Assembly: GCA_016192105.1 (NCBI GenBank) | Contig: JACPUV010000037.1 | Span: 1 to 64,000 of the forward strand | Direction of reading: 5' to 3' | DNA from: Sphingobacteriales bacterium | Lineage (GTDB): Bacteria > Bacteroidota > Bacteroidia > Chitinophagales > Chitinophagaceae | Length of the DNA stretch: 64,000 nt | In this document: in pieces, positions 25,861 through 34,949 of the stretch | How the letters are laid out: each line of letters starts with the position of its first letter | Numbering within the stretch: position 1 is the first letter of the stretch | Position numbers and translations under genes: made by a program | Notes under the pieces: model-generated | Told to the model about the DNA's origin: nothing | What the model saw: only the letters and a program-made list of their open reading frames with translations | Databases searched by the model: none

Positions 25861-27150
25861 TCAGAAACTGTAATTGACGCCAAACATCAGCATACTCGTA
25901 TTCATTTTATAGGAAACTTCACTTCCGGGGATGGCGCCATAGGGATTTGACGGGTTGGCCATCATCGGGTTCAGCAGGGGGCCGCTCGTGGAACCGGCGC
26001 TGGTACCAAAATGGAAGACTCCGTTCAGGGTAAAATGACTGCCGATCTCATAACCAAAACCAAGCTGGAATGCATGTTTGATAATAGCGGTGGCAGGCAG
26101 GGAGAACATGGCCAGTTCGGAACTGATGGGGTTACTGCTGTAGGTATAACCCAGGCGGAACGGCATTCTTTTTAAAGCCTTATACTGCACACCGGCGGAA
26201 ACAACAGAGATATTTTCCCAGCCGAATCCGGCAACAGATCCGTTCATGTTCCATCCTTTGGCCTTAAACCCTTTTGTGTTTTTATAATCCACAAACCGGT
26301 AATCAAGCGCCAGGTCAAACAGTTTGTTGGAATAACCCATACCAACAGAAATAATAGCGGGATAATTCATCCGGAATGTTTCATTAGGGGCCAGTGAGCC
26401 ATCGGAATAAGTATTCCGGAAATCGAATTCCTGGAAATACTGCTGTGATTTATATGAAGCACCCAGTTTGAATCCATGGCCGGAATTAAAGAAGATACCG
26501 GCCTGTCCGCCTACACCAAAGGCCGTTGCTTTATCACTGCCGGGGTAACCCTTGGTCGGACTGGGGGCGGCGATGGGGTTTGGTAATAATTTTAATGCGG
26601 AATAGTTGAAGGTGGGAGCGAGGCCAACAGAAACCTGGTCGCTCAGCTTATAGGCATAGGTAATACCCACCTGCATCAGCTGGTAGTCGGACTGCACCCT
26701 GCCAAACCCACCGGAGCTTTGCGGCATGGTTACCGGGTTGGAAGCGCTTTCAGGGAACGTAACCCCAAAACCACTGATACCAAATGCGGAGACCCCGAAG
26801 GTATGTTTGCTGTTCTTTTTGCCCCATACCATCGCCAGCGCCGGCATCACGGAAACGCCTCTTTCATCTTTGGTTACGCCCGACATCGGTCCTCCGGGGG
26901 TGGGAACGGTGGAACGGACTTCGGGGGAGGAATAAAATAAACCGGCATTCACAGAAAAGACCCTGGTTTGAAAGACAGAAATACCTGCGGGGTTCCAGTG
27001 CAGGGCCCCATTGATATCCAGTGGCTGACCGGTGGCAGCCCCGCCCATCGATGTATTAACGGCACCAATGCCCTGCATGATATGGCCCGTCTGGGCAGAC
27101 ATAAAAAGTGAAACAAAACCCAGTGCAAAAGCAGAAAATATCTTTTTCAT
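25861..27150 (-). CDS. Outer-membrane transport protein, OMPP1/FadL/TodX family
   Basis: A 429-residue beta-barrel. The ATG at 27150 begins a signal peptide (MKKIFSAFALGFVSLFMSAQ). The mature start TGHIMQGIGAVNTSMGGAATG plus LHWNPAGIS is the FadL N-terminal hatch pattern (NPA motif), followed by alternating amphipathic strands and a C-terminal MLMFGVNYSF strand ending in Phe, as expected for BAM recognition. Family members take up fatty acids or other hydrophobic compounds; the Bacteroidota members are mostly uncharacterised. It is a single gene with a good terminator shared with the amylase. Confidence 0.9.
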   Translation of the reverse strand: MKKIFSAFALGFVSLFMSAQTGHIMQGIGAVNTSMGGAATGQPLDINGALHWNPAGISVFQTRVFSVNAGLFYSSPEVRSTVPTPGGPMSGVTKDERGVSVMPALAMVWGKKNSKHTFGVSAFGISGFGVTFPESASNPVTMPQSSGGFGRVQSDYQLMQVGITYAYKLSDQVSVGLAPTFNYSALKLLPNPIAAPSPTKGYPGSDKATAFGVGGQAGIFFNSGHGFKLGASYKSQQYFQEFDFRNTYSDGSLAPNETFRMNYPAIISVGMGYSNKLFDLALDYRFVDYKNTKGFKAKGWNMNGSVAGFGWENISVVSAGVQYKALKRMPFRLGYTYSSNPISSELAMFSLPATAIIKHAFQLGFGYEIGSHFTLNGVFHFGTSAGSTSGPLLNPMMANPSNPYGAIPGSEVSYKMNTSMLMFGVNYSF

Positions 27151-27489
27151 AAACGTAAATTTTGATAACGGCGCGAATATCGCCAAAAAGTGGTGCAAAG
27201 CTATTAGCAGTGCATCCGGGTTCATGTGATTATTATCACCCCCGTTTGTAAATCATAGAGGCGTATGACGAATAACAGGTGTGGGACTGAAGCAGGTTAA
27301 GAAAAAAAAGAAGCGGCCTGTCCGGGAATGAATTTCCGGGCGGAAGCCGGTGCAGGTCAGTAAAAAACATTCCCCTGATTAACAAGTATCAGGTCTGCAG
27401 TTAATTTTTATCATGGCCCGGTTTTGGCTGAAAATTCTATTTTCGTTCCTGTTATTTTTTAACCTATTTAAAAGTCTAATTTTAGAAAC
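27151..27489. other. Intergenic region between divergent genes, no gene seen
   Basis: 339 bases. There is a run of A residues near 27300-27311 followed by a GC-rich imperfect hairpin. No coding frame with a plausible start. It contains the promoters of the FadL-like gene and of the unknown gene at 27490, not individually recognisable. Confidence 0.45.
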
Positions 27490-27924
27490 ATGAAACAAGA
27501 ATACTGGATCAACGTAAAACATGTGGACAACCGCCTCGTTATTTTCCTGAACGGAGAAACCATTTGGGACAGTGGTATCGTGCATGATGACCCTGCCCTG
27601 AACACTTTTATTGATATTACCTCCCCGCTGAAAGACCATGCCGGGCACACCAGCGAACTGATCTTTGAAGGATTTAACGATGATTATACCGCCAACGGGG
27701 ATGAAGGCGAACTGAATCCCTGGCACTTCAGCTACCGGGTTTTTAAAAAGACCATTAACGGGGCCGGGGAAGTGGTAGGCGAGACCGATATCCTGAATCC
27801 CTACAATGAAAAGCACCTGTCAAACCCCAATACCCGTGCGATCAGCAACAGTTACCAGATCGTACTAAAGAGCGGGGAATACAAAGTGGTGTCGAACTCG
27901 CTTTCCCAGCAGTTCTACAAATAA
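27490..27924 (+). CDS. Protein of unknown function
   Basis: 144 residues, no signal peptide or membrane segment. Beta-strand-rich: YWINVKHVDNRLVIFLNGETIWDSGIV, SELIFEGFNDDYTAN, WHFSYRVFKKTI and a C-terminal SYQIVLKSGEYKVVSNS. The overall look is of a beta-sandwich that could bind a ligand, but no family is recognised. It is well separated from its neighbours, with good coding character throughout. Confidence 0.75.
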   Translation: MKQEYWINVKHVDNRLVIFLNGETIWDSGIVHDDPALNTFIDITSPLKDHAGHTSELIFEGFNDDYTANGDEGELNPWHFSYRVFKKTINGAGEVVGETDILNPYNEKHLSNPNTRAISNSYQIVLKSGEYKVVSNSLSQQFYK

Positions 27925-28087
27925 GTGAACGTTAATTTTTAATATTGGCTAATACCTGTTTACAGGTAGCTCTGATTATCGCCAGGGGCAGCTTCAAGGT
28001 TGTCCCTGTTTTTATTCCGGGTATTGCTTGTAACGGCGGGGAACTCCGGCAAACCTGTTTTACCTATCTTGCCGAAAAATCATACTA

Positions 28088-29011
28088 ATGCAGACGATCC
28101 TTGGCGCAAATGGAACGATCGGTTCAATACTGGCAAAGGAACTCACGGCCTATACCAGCCGGATCCGCCTCGTAAGCAGAAACCCGGTAAAAATAAATGA
28201 GGGGGATGAACTGTTCCCGGCTGATCTCAGTGATCCGGGGCAGGTGGATAAAGCGGTGGCCGGATCATCGGTTGTTTACCTGCTGGTGGGTTTTGAATAT
28301 AAACTGAAAGTGTGGCAGGAAAAATGGCCCCGGCTGATGCGGGCCGTGATCGATGCCTGTACCCGGCACCAGGCCCGGCTTGTTTTTTTCGACAATATGT
28401 ACTTGTATGACAAAAATGCGATCGGGCATATGACGGAGGAATCTCCCGTAAATCCTCCCAGCCGGAAGGGAGCGGTTCGCCGGGAGATTGCAGGTATGCT
28501 GACGGATGCGGTAAAAGCCGGGACATTAAAGGCCCTGATTGCCCGTTCGGCTGATTTTTACGGCCCGCGGAATGAACGGAGTATTCTTACGGAGACGGTT
28601 TACAAAAATCTGCTGAAAGGGAAAAAAGCCAATTGGGTGATGAATGCAGATAAAGTGCATTCATTTACCTATACACCGGATGCTGCAAAAGCCACCGCCA
28701 TCCTGGGCAATACGGAAGATGCGTACGGAGAGGTCTGGCACCTGCCCACAGATCCGGCTAAAATTACCGGCCGGCAACTGGTCGGCCTGTTTGCCGGGGA
28801 AATGAAAAAACCCGCCGGTGTCAGTGTCCTGCCTTTGTGGATGCTTAAGCTGATGGGAATCTTTGTACCACTGATGCGGGAATTGCCGGAGATGATGTAC
28901 CAGTATGACCGGGATTATTTTTTCGACTCATCCAGGTTCGAACAACGTTTTTCATTCCGGCCCACGGGTTATGAGGAAGGAGTGAGGGCCGTCGTTGAGG
29001 CCGGAAAATAA
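28088..29011 (+). CDS. NAD(P)-dependent epimerase/dehydratase-like SDR protein
   Basis: 307 residues of extended/atypical short-chain dehydrogenase type. The N-terminal Rossmann motif is LGANGTIGS (residues 5-13, GxxGxxG), followed by RLVSRNP for the cofactor ribose, and VVYLLVGFEYKLKVWQ. A YxxxK pair is not in the usual place (FFDNMYLYDKNAIG is the nearest), so catalysis may differ. The C-terminal part has KVHSFTYTPDAAKA and GEVWHLPTDP, the usual substrate lid. It may act as an oxidoreductase or NAD-binding regulator. A strong terminator follows. Confidence 0.85.
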   Translation: MQTILGANGTIGSILAKELTAYTSRIRLVSRNPVKINEGDELFPADLSDPGQVDKAVAGSSVVYLLVGFEYKLKVWQEKWPRLMRAVIDACTRHQARLVFFDNMYLYDKNAIGHMTEESPVNPPSRKGAVRREIAGMLTDAVKAGTLKALIARSADFYGPRNERSILTETVYKNLLKGKKANWVMNADKVHSFTYTPDAAKATAILGNTEDAYGEVWHLPTDPAKITGRQLVGLFAGEMKKPAGVSVLPLWMLKLMGIFVPLMRELPEMMYQYDRDYFFDSSRFEQRFSFRPTGYEEGVRAVVEAGK

Positions 29012-29014
29012 AAC

Positions 29015-29053
29015 AACAGTGATCGCCCGGCACCAGGCCGGGCGATCACTGTT
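29015..29053. terminator. Strong bidirectional terminator, perfect 17-bp stem
   Basis: AACAGTGATCGCCCGGC (29015-29031) pairs perfectly with 29037-29053 over a 5-base loop, with T-rich sequence outside on both strands. It separates the convergent SDR and CBM48-type genes. Confidence 0.85.
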
Positions 29054-29082
29054 TCTTCAATCGCTGAGTACGGATGAAACGA

Positions 29083-29373
29083 TCAGATGATGACCACACT
29101 GTTCGTGCCGCCGTAAATATTGGGTTCCTGGCTGTCTGCCTCCGGATCATTAATCCATTGGGTTTCGTTTACCAGGTATTTGAATTCATGTTTTGAGTCC
29201 TTGGGCAGGTTTACATCCGCACTGAAGCTGCCGTCCTTTTTCCTGCTCATTATAATAGCATCTTCCCAGTTGCTGTTCAGCCCCAGGATCTCAATCGTTT
29301 CCGCATTTTCTGTCTGGAAGGAAAATTTTACTTTGCAATAGTCCTTGGTCTTGTAATAAGTTTTTGTTACCAT
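29083..29373 (-). CDS. Stand-alone isoamylase early-set/CBM48-like domain protein
   Basis: 96 residues that consist of just one glycogen-binding-type domain: KVKFSFQTENAETIEILGLNSNWEDAIIMSRKKDGSF, then LPKDSKHEFKYLVNETQWINDPEAD, the strand pattern of AMPK-beta/isoamylase N-terminal modules (FKYLVNG..W..DP). No enzyme domain is attached. It may bind glycogen or regulate a glucan enzyme in trans. The only glucan enzyme in the window is the secreted GH13 at 23755, which is not an obvious partner because this protein has no signal peptide. Confidence 0.85.
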   Translation of the reverse strand: MVTKTYYKTKDYCKVKFSFQTENAETIEILGLNSNWEDAIIMSRKKDGSFSADVNLPKDSKHEFKYLVNETQWINDPEADSQEPNIYGGTNSVVII

Positions 29374-29616
29374 TTGCCGGTTTTTGGGTTAATAAATCTA
29401 TGTATAAGTCATTGGCAAACAGCAATCAGAGAAGGTTCAATGGGGTACATCGTCGCCTTTAATACCCAAATCCGGAAAAGGTAACCCGGGATAGTTCCTT
29501 TTATCCTTCACAGGTTATCCACGGGAAGGAGCGGACGGGTTGTCCCGATGCAATTTTCAGGAGTTTCTGTCGTTGTTAGTAGGATCCAATCTCTGTAAAA
29601 ACCAATATCCGTCTGT

Positions 29617-29868
29617 ATGAAACACCTATACTTCAATGATCAGGCATTTATTGCCGAGTCATTTAACATGGATGAAGATTTTACATTCCAGTCATCCCGC
29701 CTGGCTTTCTTCAAGATTAATTCATATAAGCTATCCTTAATCAATGCATCTTTCTGCACAACCCGGGAGGAACTGAAGAACAGCATTTGCGGGAGCCTGC
29801 TGAATTATACTTCTCCGGATCTGATCCTGGCCGCCACTGGTTTTTTTGACCAGGAAATCGATAATTAA
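29617..29868 (+). CDS. Small protein of unknown function
   Basis: 83 residues, somewhat AT-richer than its neighbours and without signal peptide: MKHLYFNDQAFIAESFNMDED followed by FKINSYKLSLINASFC and a helical end (EELKNSICGSLLNYTSPDLILAATG). No family recognised. The reading frame has consistent codon use and its own ATG after a 240-base gap, so it is probably real but could be a fortuitous frame. Confidence 0.5.
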   Translation: MKHLYFNDQAFIAESFNMDEDFTFQSSRLAFFKINSYKLSLINASFCTTREELKNSICGSLLNYTSPDLILAATGFFDQEIDN

Positions 29869-29967
29869 ACCGATTGTGCCGGGAGTTGTTTAGCCCGCCT
29901 GAATGCATACAGGCAGCGAAGTACTGCATCCGTGCAGGAATTTTTATTTCACCATACAACAGGGAAT

Positions 29968-31413
29968 TTATTCGGGCTTGGGGACCGAGAAAGAGAAGGT
30001 ACTGCCTTCGCCGGGTTCACTTTCAATATAAAGCTGTCCGCCGTTTCGGACCAGGAATTCCTTGCAAAGCATCAGGCCGAGACCGGTACCGGATTCACTG
30101 GCCGTCCCTTTGGTGGTAAAGTAATCGTTATTACGGATCCGCATCAGCGCATCGTGGCTCATTCCCATCCCGCTGTCCTGCACATAGATTTCCAGGAAAC
30201 TGGGATGCTCATGCACTCCAATGCAGATCTTGCCTTTTTCCGGGGTAAACTTAATCGCGTTTGACAACAGGTTACGCAGCACTAAGCTCATCATGTCTTT
30301 GTCGCAATACCCGTAAACCCGGGGCGGTGCATCATTCAGCAGGATGACACCCTTGTTCCGGGCCGGCAGCAGCAGGCCCTGGTACACTTCATTGATGGAG
30401 TTTTCAATATCCACCACTTCCGGGTTCACTGTATGTGCCTGCATCTGGGCCTTGGCCCATTGCAACAGGTTTTCCATCAGCCCCACGGCATAGTTCATAT
30501 CGTTCAGCACATCCGGAATATTTTTCCGGAGTTCTTCGGCAGACAAGTGATGCTCATGCGCTTCTTTAAAAAGATTCCGCATGGCATACATCGGGGCTTT
30601 CAGGTCATGCGAAATAATGCTGAAGAGCTTGGTTTTAACAGAATTTAATTCCGCCAGCTGGGTCGCCTGCTGCTTCAGCAGTTCGGCGCTTTCTTCCAGT
30701 TTCCGGCTCTGCTTCTGGATCTGTGTATTCTTTTCCTCCAGGATGCTGTTCTTGCTCAGAATCCGTCCCTGGTAGATACTGTTTTCCTTTTTGATCAGGA
30801 ATAAACCATAAAAAATAAATAAGAGCGACAGGCCCTGGTTCAGGAGATAGAGCCCGTTGCTGACTTCCCGCAATTCATAAGGCTGATGCCGGATCACCAC
30901 AGCCAGTAAAAAATAGCTGACCATGGAAAAACTGAGCGAAAAAATAATTGAGCCGATTGAGTTCAGGAAAAAAACGGCTAATATCCCGAATAAGATGAAC
31001 GAAAGGCTGATCCCGGGATTGAACCCGTAGAGATAAACCACACAGGTAAAGAACGGGTAGAGTATAAAATAGGCCAGCAGAGCCATTTCCGGCCTTTTCT
31101 CGTGGTTCAGGAACAATACCAGCAAACTGACCAGGGAGGGGAGGCCGGCGATTACCCAGGCAGATGCCGGGAGCGAGGTTTGCATCAGCAACCCGGTCAT
31201 TGGAAACAGGATACCGATGATCAGCTGAAAAAAATTAATCTTGTTAAAGATCCGCAGCTTCCGCTGGTCATATTCCTCCATCGAAGAACTGATCCCCAAT
31301 GATTGAATCAATCCGAATACAGTCAGGAATGGCTTCGGGGGTAGGACAAACCGGCGTTGAAACCGGGCTGTTTCTTCTTTCTGCTGGAGGAGTGGCTGTG
31401 CCGTAATATCCAT
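29968..31413 (-). CDS. Membrane-bound sensor histidine kinase
   Basis: 481 residues. Six or so membrane helices at about 60-78, 84-104, 110-133, 136-152, 155-178 and 187-208 form an input domain without large loops. A coiled coil (215-262) leads to the HisKA domain with His269 in SIISHDLKAPMYAMR. The HATPase domain has the N box NLLSNAIKFT, G1 DSGMGMS and G2 SGTGLGLMLC, all intact. It autophosphorylates in response to a membrane or intracellular signal; no response regulator is adjacent, so it is an orphan kinase. The stop is followed by an unrelated short gene on the other strand. Confidence 0.92.
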   Translation of the reverse strand: MDITAQPLLQQKEETARFQRRFVLPPKPFLTVFGLIQSLGISSSMEEYDQRKLRIFNKINFFQLIIGILFPMTGLLMQTSLPASAWVIAGLPSLVSLLVLFLNHEKRPEMALLAYFILYPFFTCVVYLYGFNPGISLSFILFGILAVFFLNSIGSIIFSLSFSMVSYFLLAVVIRHQPYELREVSNGLYLLNQGLSLLFIFYGLFLIKKENSIYQGRILSKNSILEEKNTQIQKQSRKLEESAELLKQQATQLAELNSVKTKLFSIISHDLKAPMYAMRNLFKEAHEHHLSAEELRKNIPDVLNDMNYAVGLMENLLQWAKAQMQAHTVNPEVVDIENSINEVYQGLLLPARNKGVILLNDAPPRVYGYCDKDMMSLVLRNLLSNAIKFTPEKGKICIGVHEHPSFLEIYVQDSGMGMSHDALMRIRNNDYFTTKGTASESGTGLGLMLCKEFLVRNGGQLYIESEPGEGSTFSFSVPKPE

Positions 31414-31850
31414 TGGTTTCTTTCTTTAGGATTGGATAACTAAAATAACTGTTAAAACGGAGATTTACCTATTAAAGAACGAATAACTTACCTGTAAATA
31501 GTAGATCTACGTAGGTCGCGCTGCGGAAAACTGCATAACCAAAACCGGGTAAAACTAACCAGTTAGCCCGGCTCAGCTGATTTGAGCCGTGTAAGAACCG
31601 GCGGAAGAAGAACGGCAGAGAATACAGGAAAGCATCCCGGCTACACTGTATCACTTTTGCGAACGGGTATCTTTTTTTTAAAAAAAAGTAAGCCCGGTTC
31701 CCGCAGGAATGAATGCCAGGGGTGGAAAATTTCGGGGACTGAACTGCTTTCCCGGTACAACGCTGCCGTATATGGGCGCAAGCAGCCGGCAAGCAGGAAG
31801 CTGGTTGAAAACAAGACAGTTTTACTAACTTCGGCCCTGACTTCAACCAA
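31414..31850. other. Intergenic region with a T8A8 tract, no gene seen
   Basis: 437 bases between divergent kinase and cyclase genes. Bases 31672-31687 are eight Ts followed by eight As, a symmetric rigid A-tract flanked by cgggtatc and agtaagcccg, which pair weakly. A promoter for the cyclase gene lies at the right end. Short frames here are not credible genes. Confidence 0.5.
31804..31833 (+). promoter_or_regulatory. Promoter of the cyclase-TPR gene
   Basis: GTTG at 31804-31807, an 18-base spacer, then TAACTTCG (31826-31833), close to TTTG-N19-TAnnTTTG. The -7 box ends 17 bases before the ATG at 31851. Confidence 0.5.
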
Positions 31851-33776
31851 ATGGCAGAGCATTCACATCAACTGGCGGCGATCCTGTTTGCCGATATCGT
31901 GGGCTATACGGCGATGATGCAGGAAAACGAGGAAACCGCTGTGGAAAAAGTGAACCGTTTCCGGGAAGTGGTGGAACTGATCGCCGAGGAACTCAACGGC
32001 AAGATCATCCAGTATTACGGGGACGGGTCTTTATTGCTTTTTCATAGCTCCACGGATGCAGCCGAATTTGCCAAACTGCTCCAGGAAGACCTGCAAAATG
32101 AACCCCGGATCCCGGTCCGGATCGGGATTCATATGGGGGATGTACTGGTGCACAGCGGGAATATTTTTGGCGATGTGGTTAATATCGCGGCCCGCATCCA
32201 GTCACTGGCCCCGGTGGGTGGTATCTATATCTCCGAAATGGTGTACCGGAATATTGCCAATAAAAAAGAACTGGAATCGGTATTTGTCCGCGAGGAGAAA
32301 CTGAAAAATGTAAAAGAAAGCATCCGGATCTACCAGCTGATCACCGAAGGAGATCATCCCTTTGTGCAACCGGGTAGTGTAACCGAAAATGCGGCACCGG
32401 CTACCGGACCCAGTCATATCGCCGTACTGCCTTTTTCGAACCTGAGCAGCGACCCCCAGCAGGATTATTTCAGTGACGGGCTCACCGAAGATATCATTAC
32501 ACAGTTGTCAAAGATCAGGGCGTATAAAGTGATCTCCCGTACTTCAGTGATGCAGTACAAAAACTCACCCAAAACAGTAAAGGAGATCGGGAAGGAACTG
32601 GGGGTATCCCTGATACTGGAAGGAAGTGTACAGCGGCACGGGGACCAGGTGCGCATCACAGCTCAGCTGATCAATGCCGTCAGCGACGAACATGTATGGG
32701 CCGATTCGTATGACCGCCCCATGCTGGATATTTTTTCCATTCAGCGGGAAGTGGCCCTCGCCATTGCCGCGGTGCTGAATACTTCGCTTTCCAATAAAGA
32801 AACCCGTGAACTGGACTATATTCCCACGACCGATCTGCAGGCCTATGATTATTACCTGCGGGGAAAACTGCTGCTCGAAAACCGCAATAAAGCCGACCTG
32901 CTCCTGGCCCGCGAACATTTCATGCAGGCCGTATCGAGGGATAAGACATTCGCCATTGCCTATTCCGGGCTGGCCGATACTTACCTGTTGTCCTCCTTCC
33001 GCGGCTACGAAGACCCGGTCATGATGCTCTGGCAGGCCAAGAAATATATTGATACCGCTGCAGGACTGGATTCCTTTTCCGGCGAAACACAGGCCTCACT
33101 GGGGTATTGGTATTTCCAGAGTTTTGACTGGCATGCGGCGGAGATCACTTACCGCCGTTCCATCAGCCTGAACCAGAACCAGTCCAATGTGTACCTCTGG
33201 CTGGCCGTGTTATTACAAGCCAAAGGAGAACAGGAAGAGGCCCTGAAGATTTATGAAATGGGGGCCGAGATCAACCCGATGTGGGATTACCTGCAGAAGA
33301 ACAAGGCCATGCTGCTGGTCAACATGAATAGAAAGGAAGAAGCCCTTCATTGTATGCAGGGACTGATTGATAAATCCTACGACAGTGTAATCAAACGAAA
33401 AAGGTATGAGGAACTGTCCCGGCTGCACTGGGCCTTTAACGAAAAAAAGGAAGCCATCTCGGCCGCCAAAAAGTCAGGAAACCTGGGACTGCTGAAATTC
33501 TATACCGATGGGGATTTCTCCCTGCTGCAGAAAACCGTGGATGAACATTATTCCTCCCTGCGCCAGCGGAGTGAATATATTTCCCAGTTCTGGATGGGGC
33601 AGGACTATGCCCATGCAGGTGCCCGGGAAAAAGCCCTTGAATGTTTTAACAATGCGCTGGCCTTAAAAGAGGCAGCGCTGAGCCTATTACTGATCCGGGA
33701 TTTTGAATTCCTGAATATTAAATACCTCAGCATGGCCCTGCTGACCCGAAAAGTAAAACAGCTGATCAATTTCTGA
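31851..33776 (+). CDS. Adenylate/guanylate cyclase fused to TolB-like and TPR domains
   Basis: 641 residues in three parts. A class III cyclase domain (1-165) has the metal aspartates Asp15 (FADIVGYT) and Asp58 (YYGDGS) and the GDVLVHSGNIFGDVVNIAARI segment. A TolB-N/FlgO-like domain (about 185-310) has HIAVLPFSNLSSDPQQDYFSDGLTEDI and LEGSVQRHGDQVRITAQLI. TPR repeats fill 330-560 and beyond. Both metal aspartates are kept, so it may make cAMP or cGMP; the nucleotide cannot be decided. The TPR part likely docks a partner. No signal peptide or membrane helix is seen, so it is probably cytoplasmic. Confidence 0.9.
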   Translation: MAEHSHQLAAILFADIVGYTAMMQENEETAVEKVNRFREVVELIAEELNGKIIQYYGDGSLLLFHSSTDAAEFAKLLQEDLQNEPRIPVRIGIHMGDVLVHSGNIFGDVVNIAARIQSLAPVGGIYISEMVYRNIANKKELESVFVREEKLKNVKESIRIYQLITEGDHPFVQPGSVTENAAPATGPSHIAVLPFSNLSSDPQQDYFSDGLTEDIITQLSKIRAYKVISRTSVMQYKNSPKTVKEIGKELGVSLILEGSVQRHGDQVRITAQLINAVSDEHVWADSYDRPMLDIFSIQREVALAIAAVLNTSLSNKETRELDYIPTTDLQAYDYYLRGKLLLENRNKADLLLAREHFMQAVSRDKTFAIAYSGLADTYLLSSFRGYEDPVMMLWQAKKYIDTAAGLDSFSGETQASLGYWYFQSFDWHAAEITYRRSISLNQNQSNVYLWLAVLLQAKGEQEEALKIYEMGAEINPMWDYLQKNKAMLLVNMNRKEEALHCMQGLIDKSYDSVIKRKRYEELSRLHWAFNEKKEAISAAKKSGNLGLLKFYTDGDFSLLQKTVDEHYSSLRQRSEYISQFWMGQDYAHAGAREKALECFNNALALKEAALSLLLIRDFEFLNIKYLSMALLTRKVKQLINF

Positions 33777-33790
33777 CCCGGTAATTCCCA

Positions 33791-34879
33791 TTAAAAACGG
33801 TACTGTAACCGCAGGTCGATCAGGTCGGCCACTTCCTTGTGTACTTTCATGCACACACCGGCAAACCAATGAGGTCCCAACTGGTACCGGATACCCCAGC
33901 GGTGATATAAAGTGGAATAGAAGGCAGGATGCCTGCTTATATAAATACCCAGCTGCTGGCTGACGATCACCTTCCCCAGCAGGAATTCATTGCCCAGGTT
34001 CAAACCCGCCTTTAAAGCCGGCCGGCTGTTGTTCCGGGGCGCAATACTGTCATCCCTGTACCGGTCATACGTCATTTCTGCCCCACCGGTAAGGGCATTG
34101 ATTTTGCTGACCGTCATGGAAACCTGCCCAAAAAGACCCAGCATATAATTTCGTTTGGTTAACCACAAATGGTGATAGCCCTGCCCGGGTGTGACCATGA
34201 AACCCACATCGGCAGTTGGCTTACTGTGGATTCTCTGTGCAGGAGGGTTTTTGTATTTCGGCAGGTGGTTACTATACGGGTAATAAAGCAGGGATCCGGA
34301 AAACATAAGCCAGTTCAGCCCGGAATTAGGTTGCTTAAAATCAGCGTTGGAAATATGATGAATATTCCCGTTGACAGTAGTAGTGAAATGCCTGGACAAA
34401 CGGATTCCCGCACCCGCACCGATATGCAGGTACGTGTTCAGGTGCGTACTGTACGACTGGTTGCTTTTATTGCTGACCACATTGTACGGGCTGGTAAAAT
34501 AACTGATCCCGGATTCGCAACGGAACTGAAACTGGAACCGGTTGCCGATCCGGTAAACAGGTTCAATAAAAAAGGAACCGATCAGGCTTTTACCAACGAC
34601 AGGGCTGTGAAAATCCGTAAAGGCAAGACTGAAACCGGTTCGCAGATAGGTTTTACAGATGCTGTAGGAATTATAATCAAGCCGCTGAGTTGCATATTCC
34701 AGGCCAATTGTTTCCGGGCGGGCCGTTCCGGCACCGGCCACAACAGACTTATGGATGAACACAGCACCTTTCTGAAAGGTTATGGCATACACTTTTTCAC
34801 GGGTCATACTGTCTGTATGATCCTGGGCTGCCAGGCTCAGCGGACAGAGAACCCAAAGCAGGGTTTTCCAATATTGCAT
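33791..34879 (-). CDS. Acyloxyacyl hydrolase/PagL-like outer-membrane protein
   Basis: 362 residues with a signal peptide (MQYWKTLLWVLCPLSLAAQ) and many amphipathic strands ending in LIDLRLQYRF, so an outer-membrane barrel. The PagL-type catalytic motif is seen as His175-Ile-Ser177-Asn-Ala in GNIHHISNAD. PagL removes the 3-O-acyl chain from lipid A; Bacteroidota members are usually annotated acyloxyacyl hydrolase. The protein is about twice the size of Pseudomonas PagL, with an extra C-terminal strand set. It converges with the cyclase gene with only 14 bases between stops. Confidence 0.82.
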   Translation of the reverse strand: MQYWKTLLWVLCPLSLAAQDHTDSMTREKVYAITFQKGAVFIHKSVVAGAGTARPETIGLEYATQRLDYNSYSICKTYLRTGFSLAFTDFHSPVVGKSLIGSFFIEPVYRIGNRFQFQFRCESGISYFTSPYNVVSNKSNQSYSTHLNTYLHIGAGAGIRLSRHFTTTVNGNIHHISNADFKQPNSGLNWLMFSGSLLYYPYSNHLPKYKNPPAQRIHSKPTADVGFMVTPGQGYHHLWLTKRNYMLGLFGQVSMTVSKINALTGGAEMTYDRYRDDSIAPRNNSRPALKAGLNLGNEFLLGKVIVSQQLGIYISRHPAFYSTLYHRWGIRYQLGPHWFAGVCMKVHKEVADLIDLRLQYRF

Positions 34880-34949
34880 CGGGAAATATAGGGGAAATTA
34901 TTAATAAAATCTGAACAGGTCAATGGAACAGTGAATAAATTGAATCCGG

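Noticed and set aside
25861..27150. Several open frames opposite the FadL-like gene
   Set aside because: Shadow frames of a barrel gene with periodic glycine codons; no start context or motif.
29515..29523. TTATCCACG, a DnaA-box-like word
   Set aside because: A single copy with one mismatch in ordinary intergenic DNA is expected by chance.
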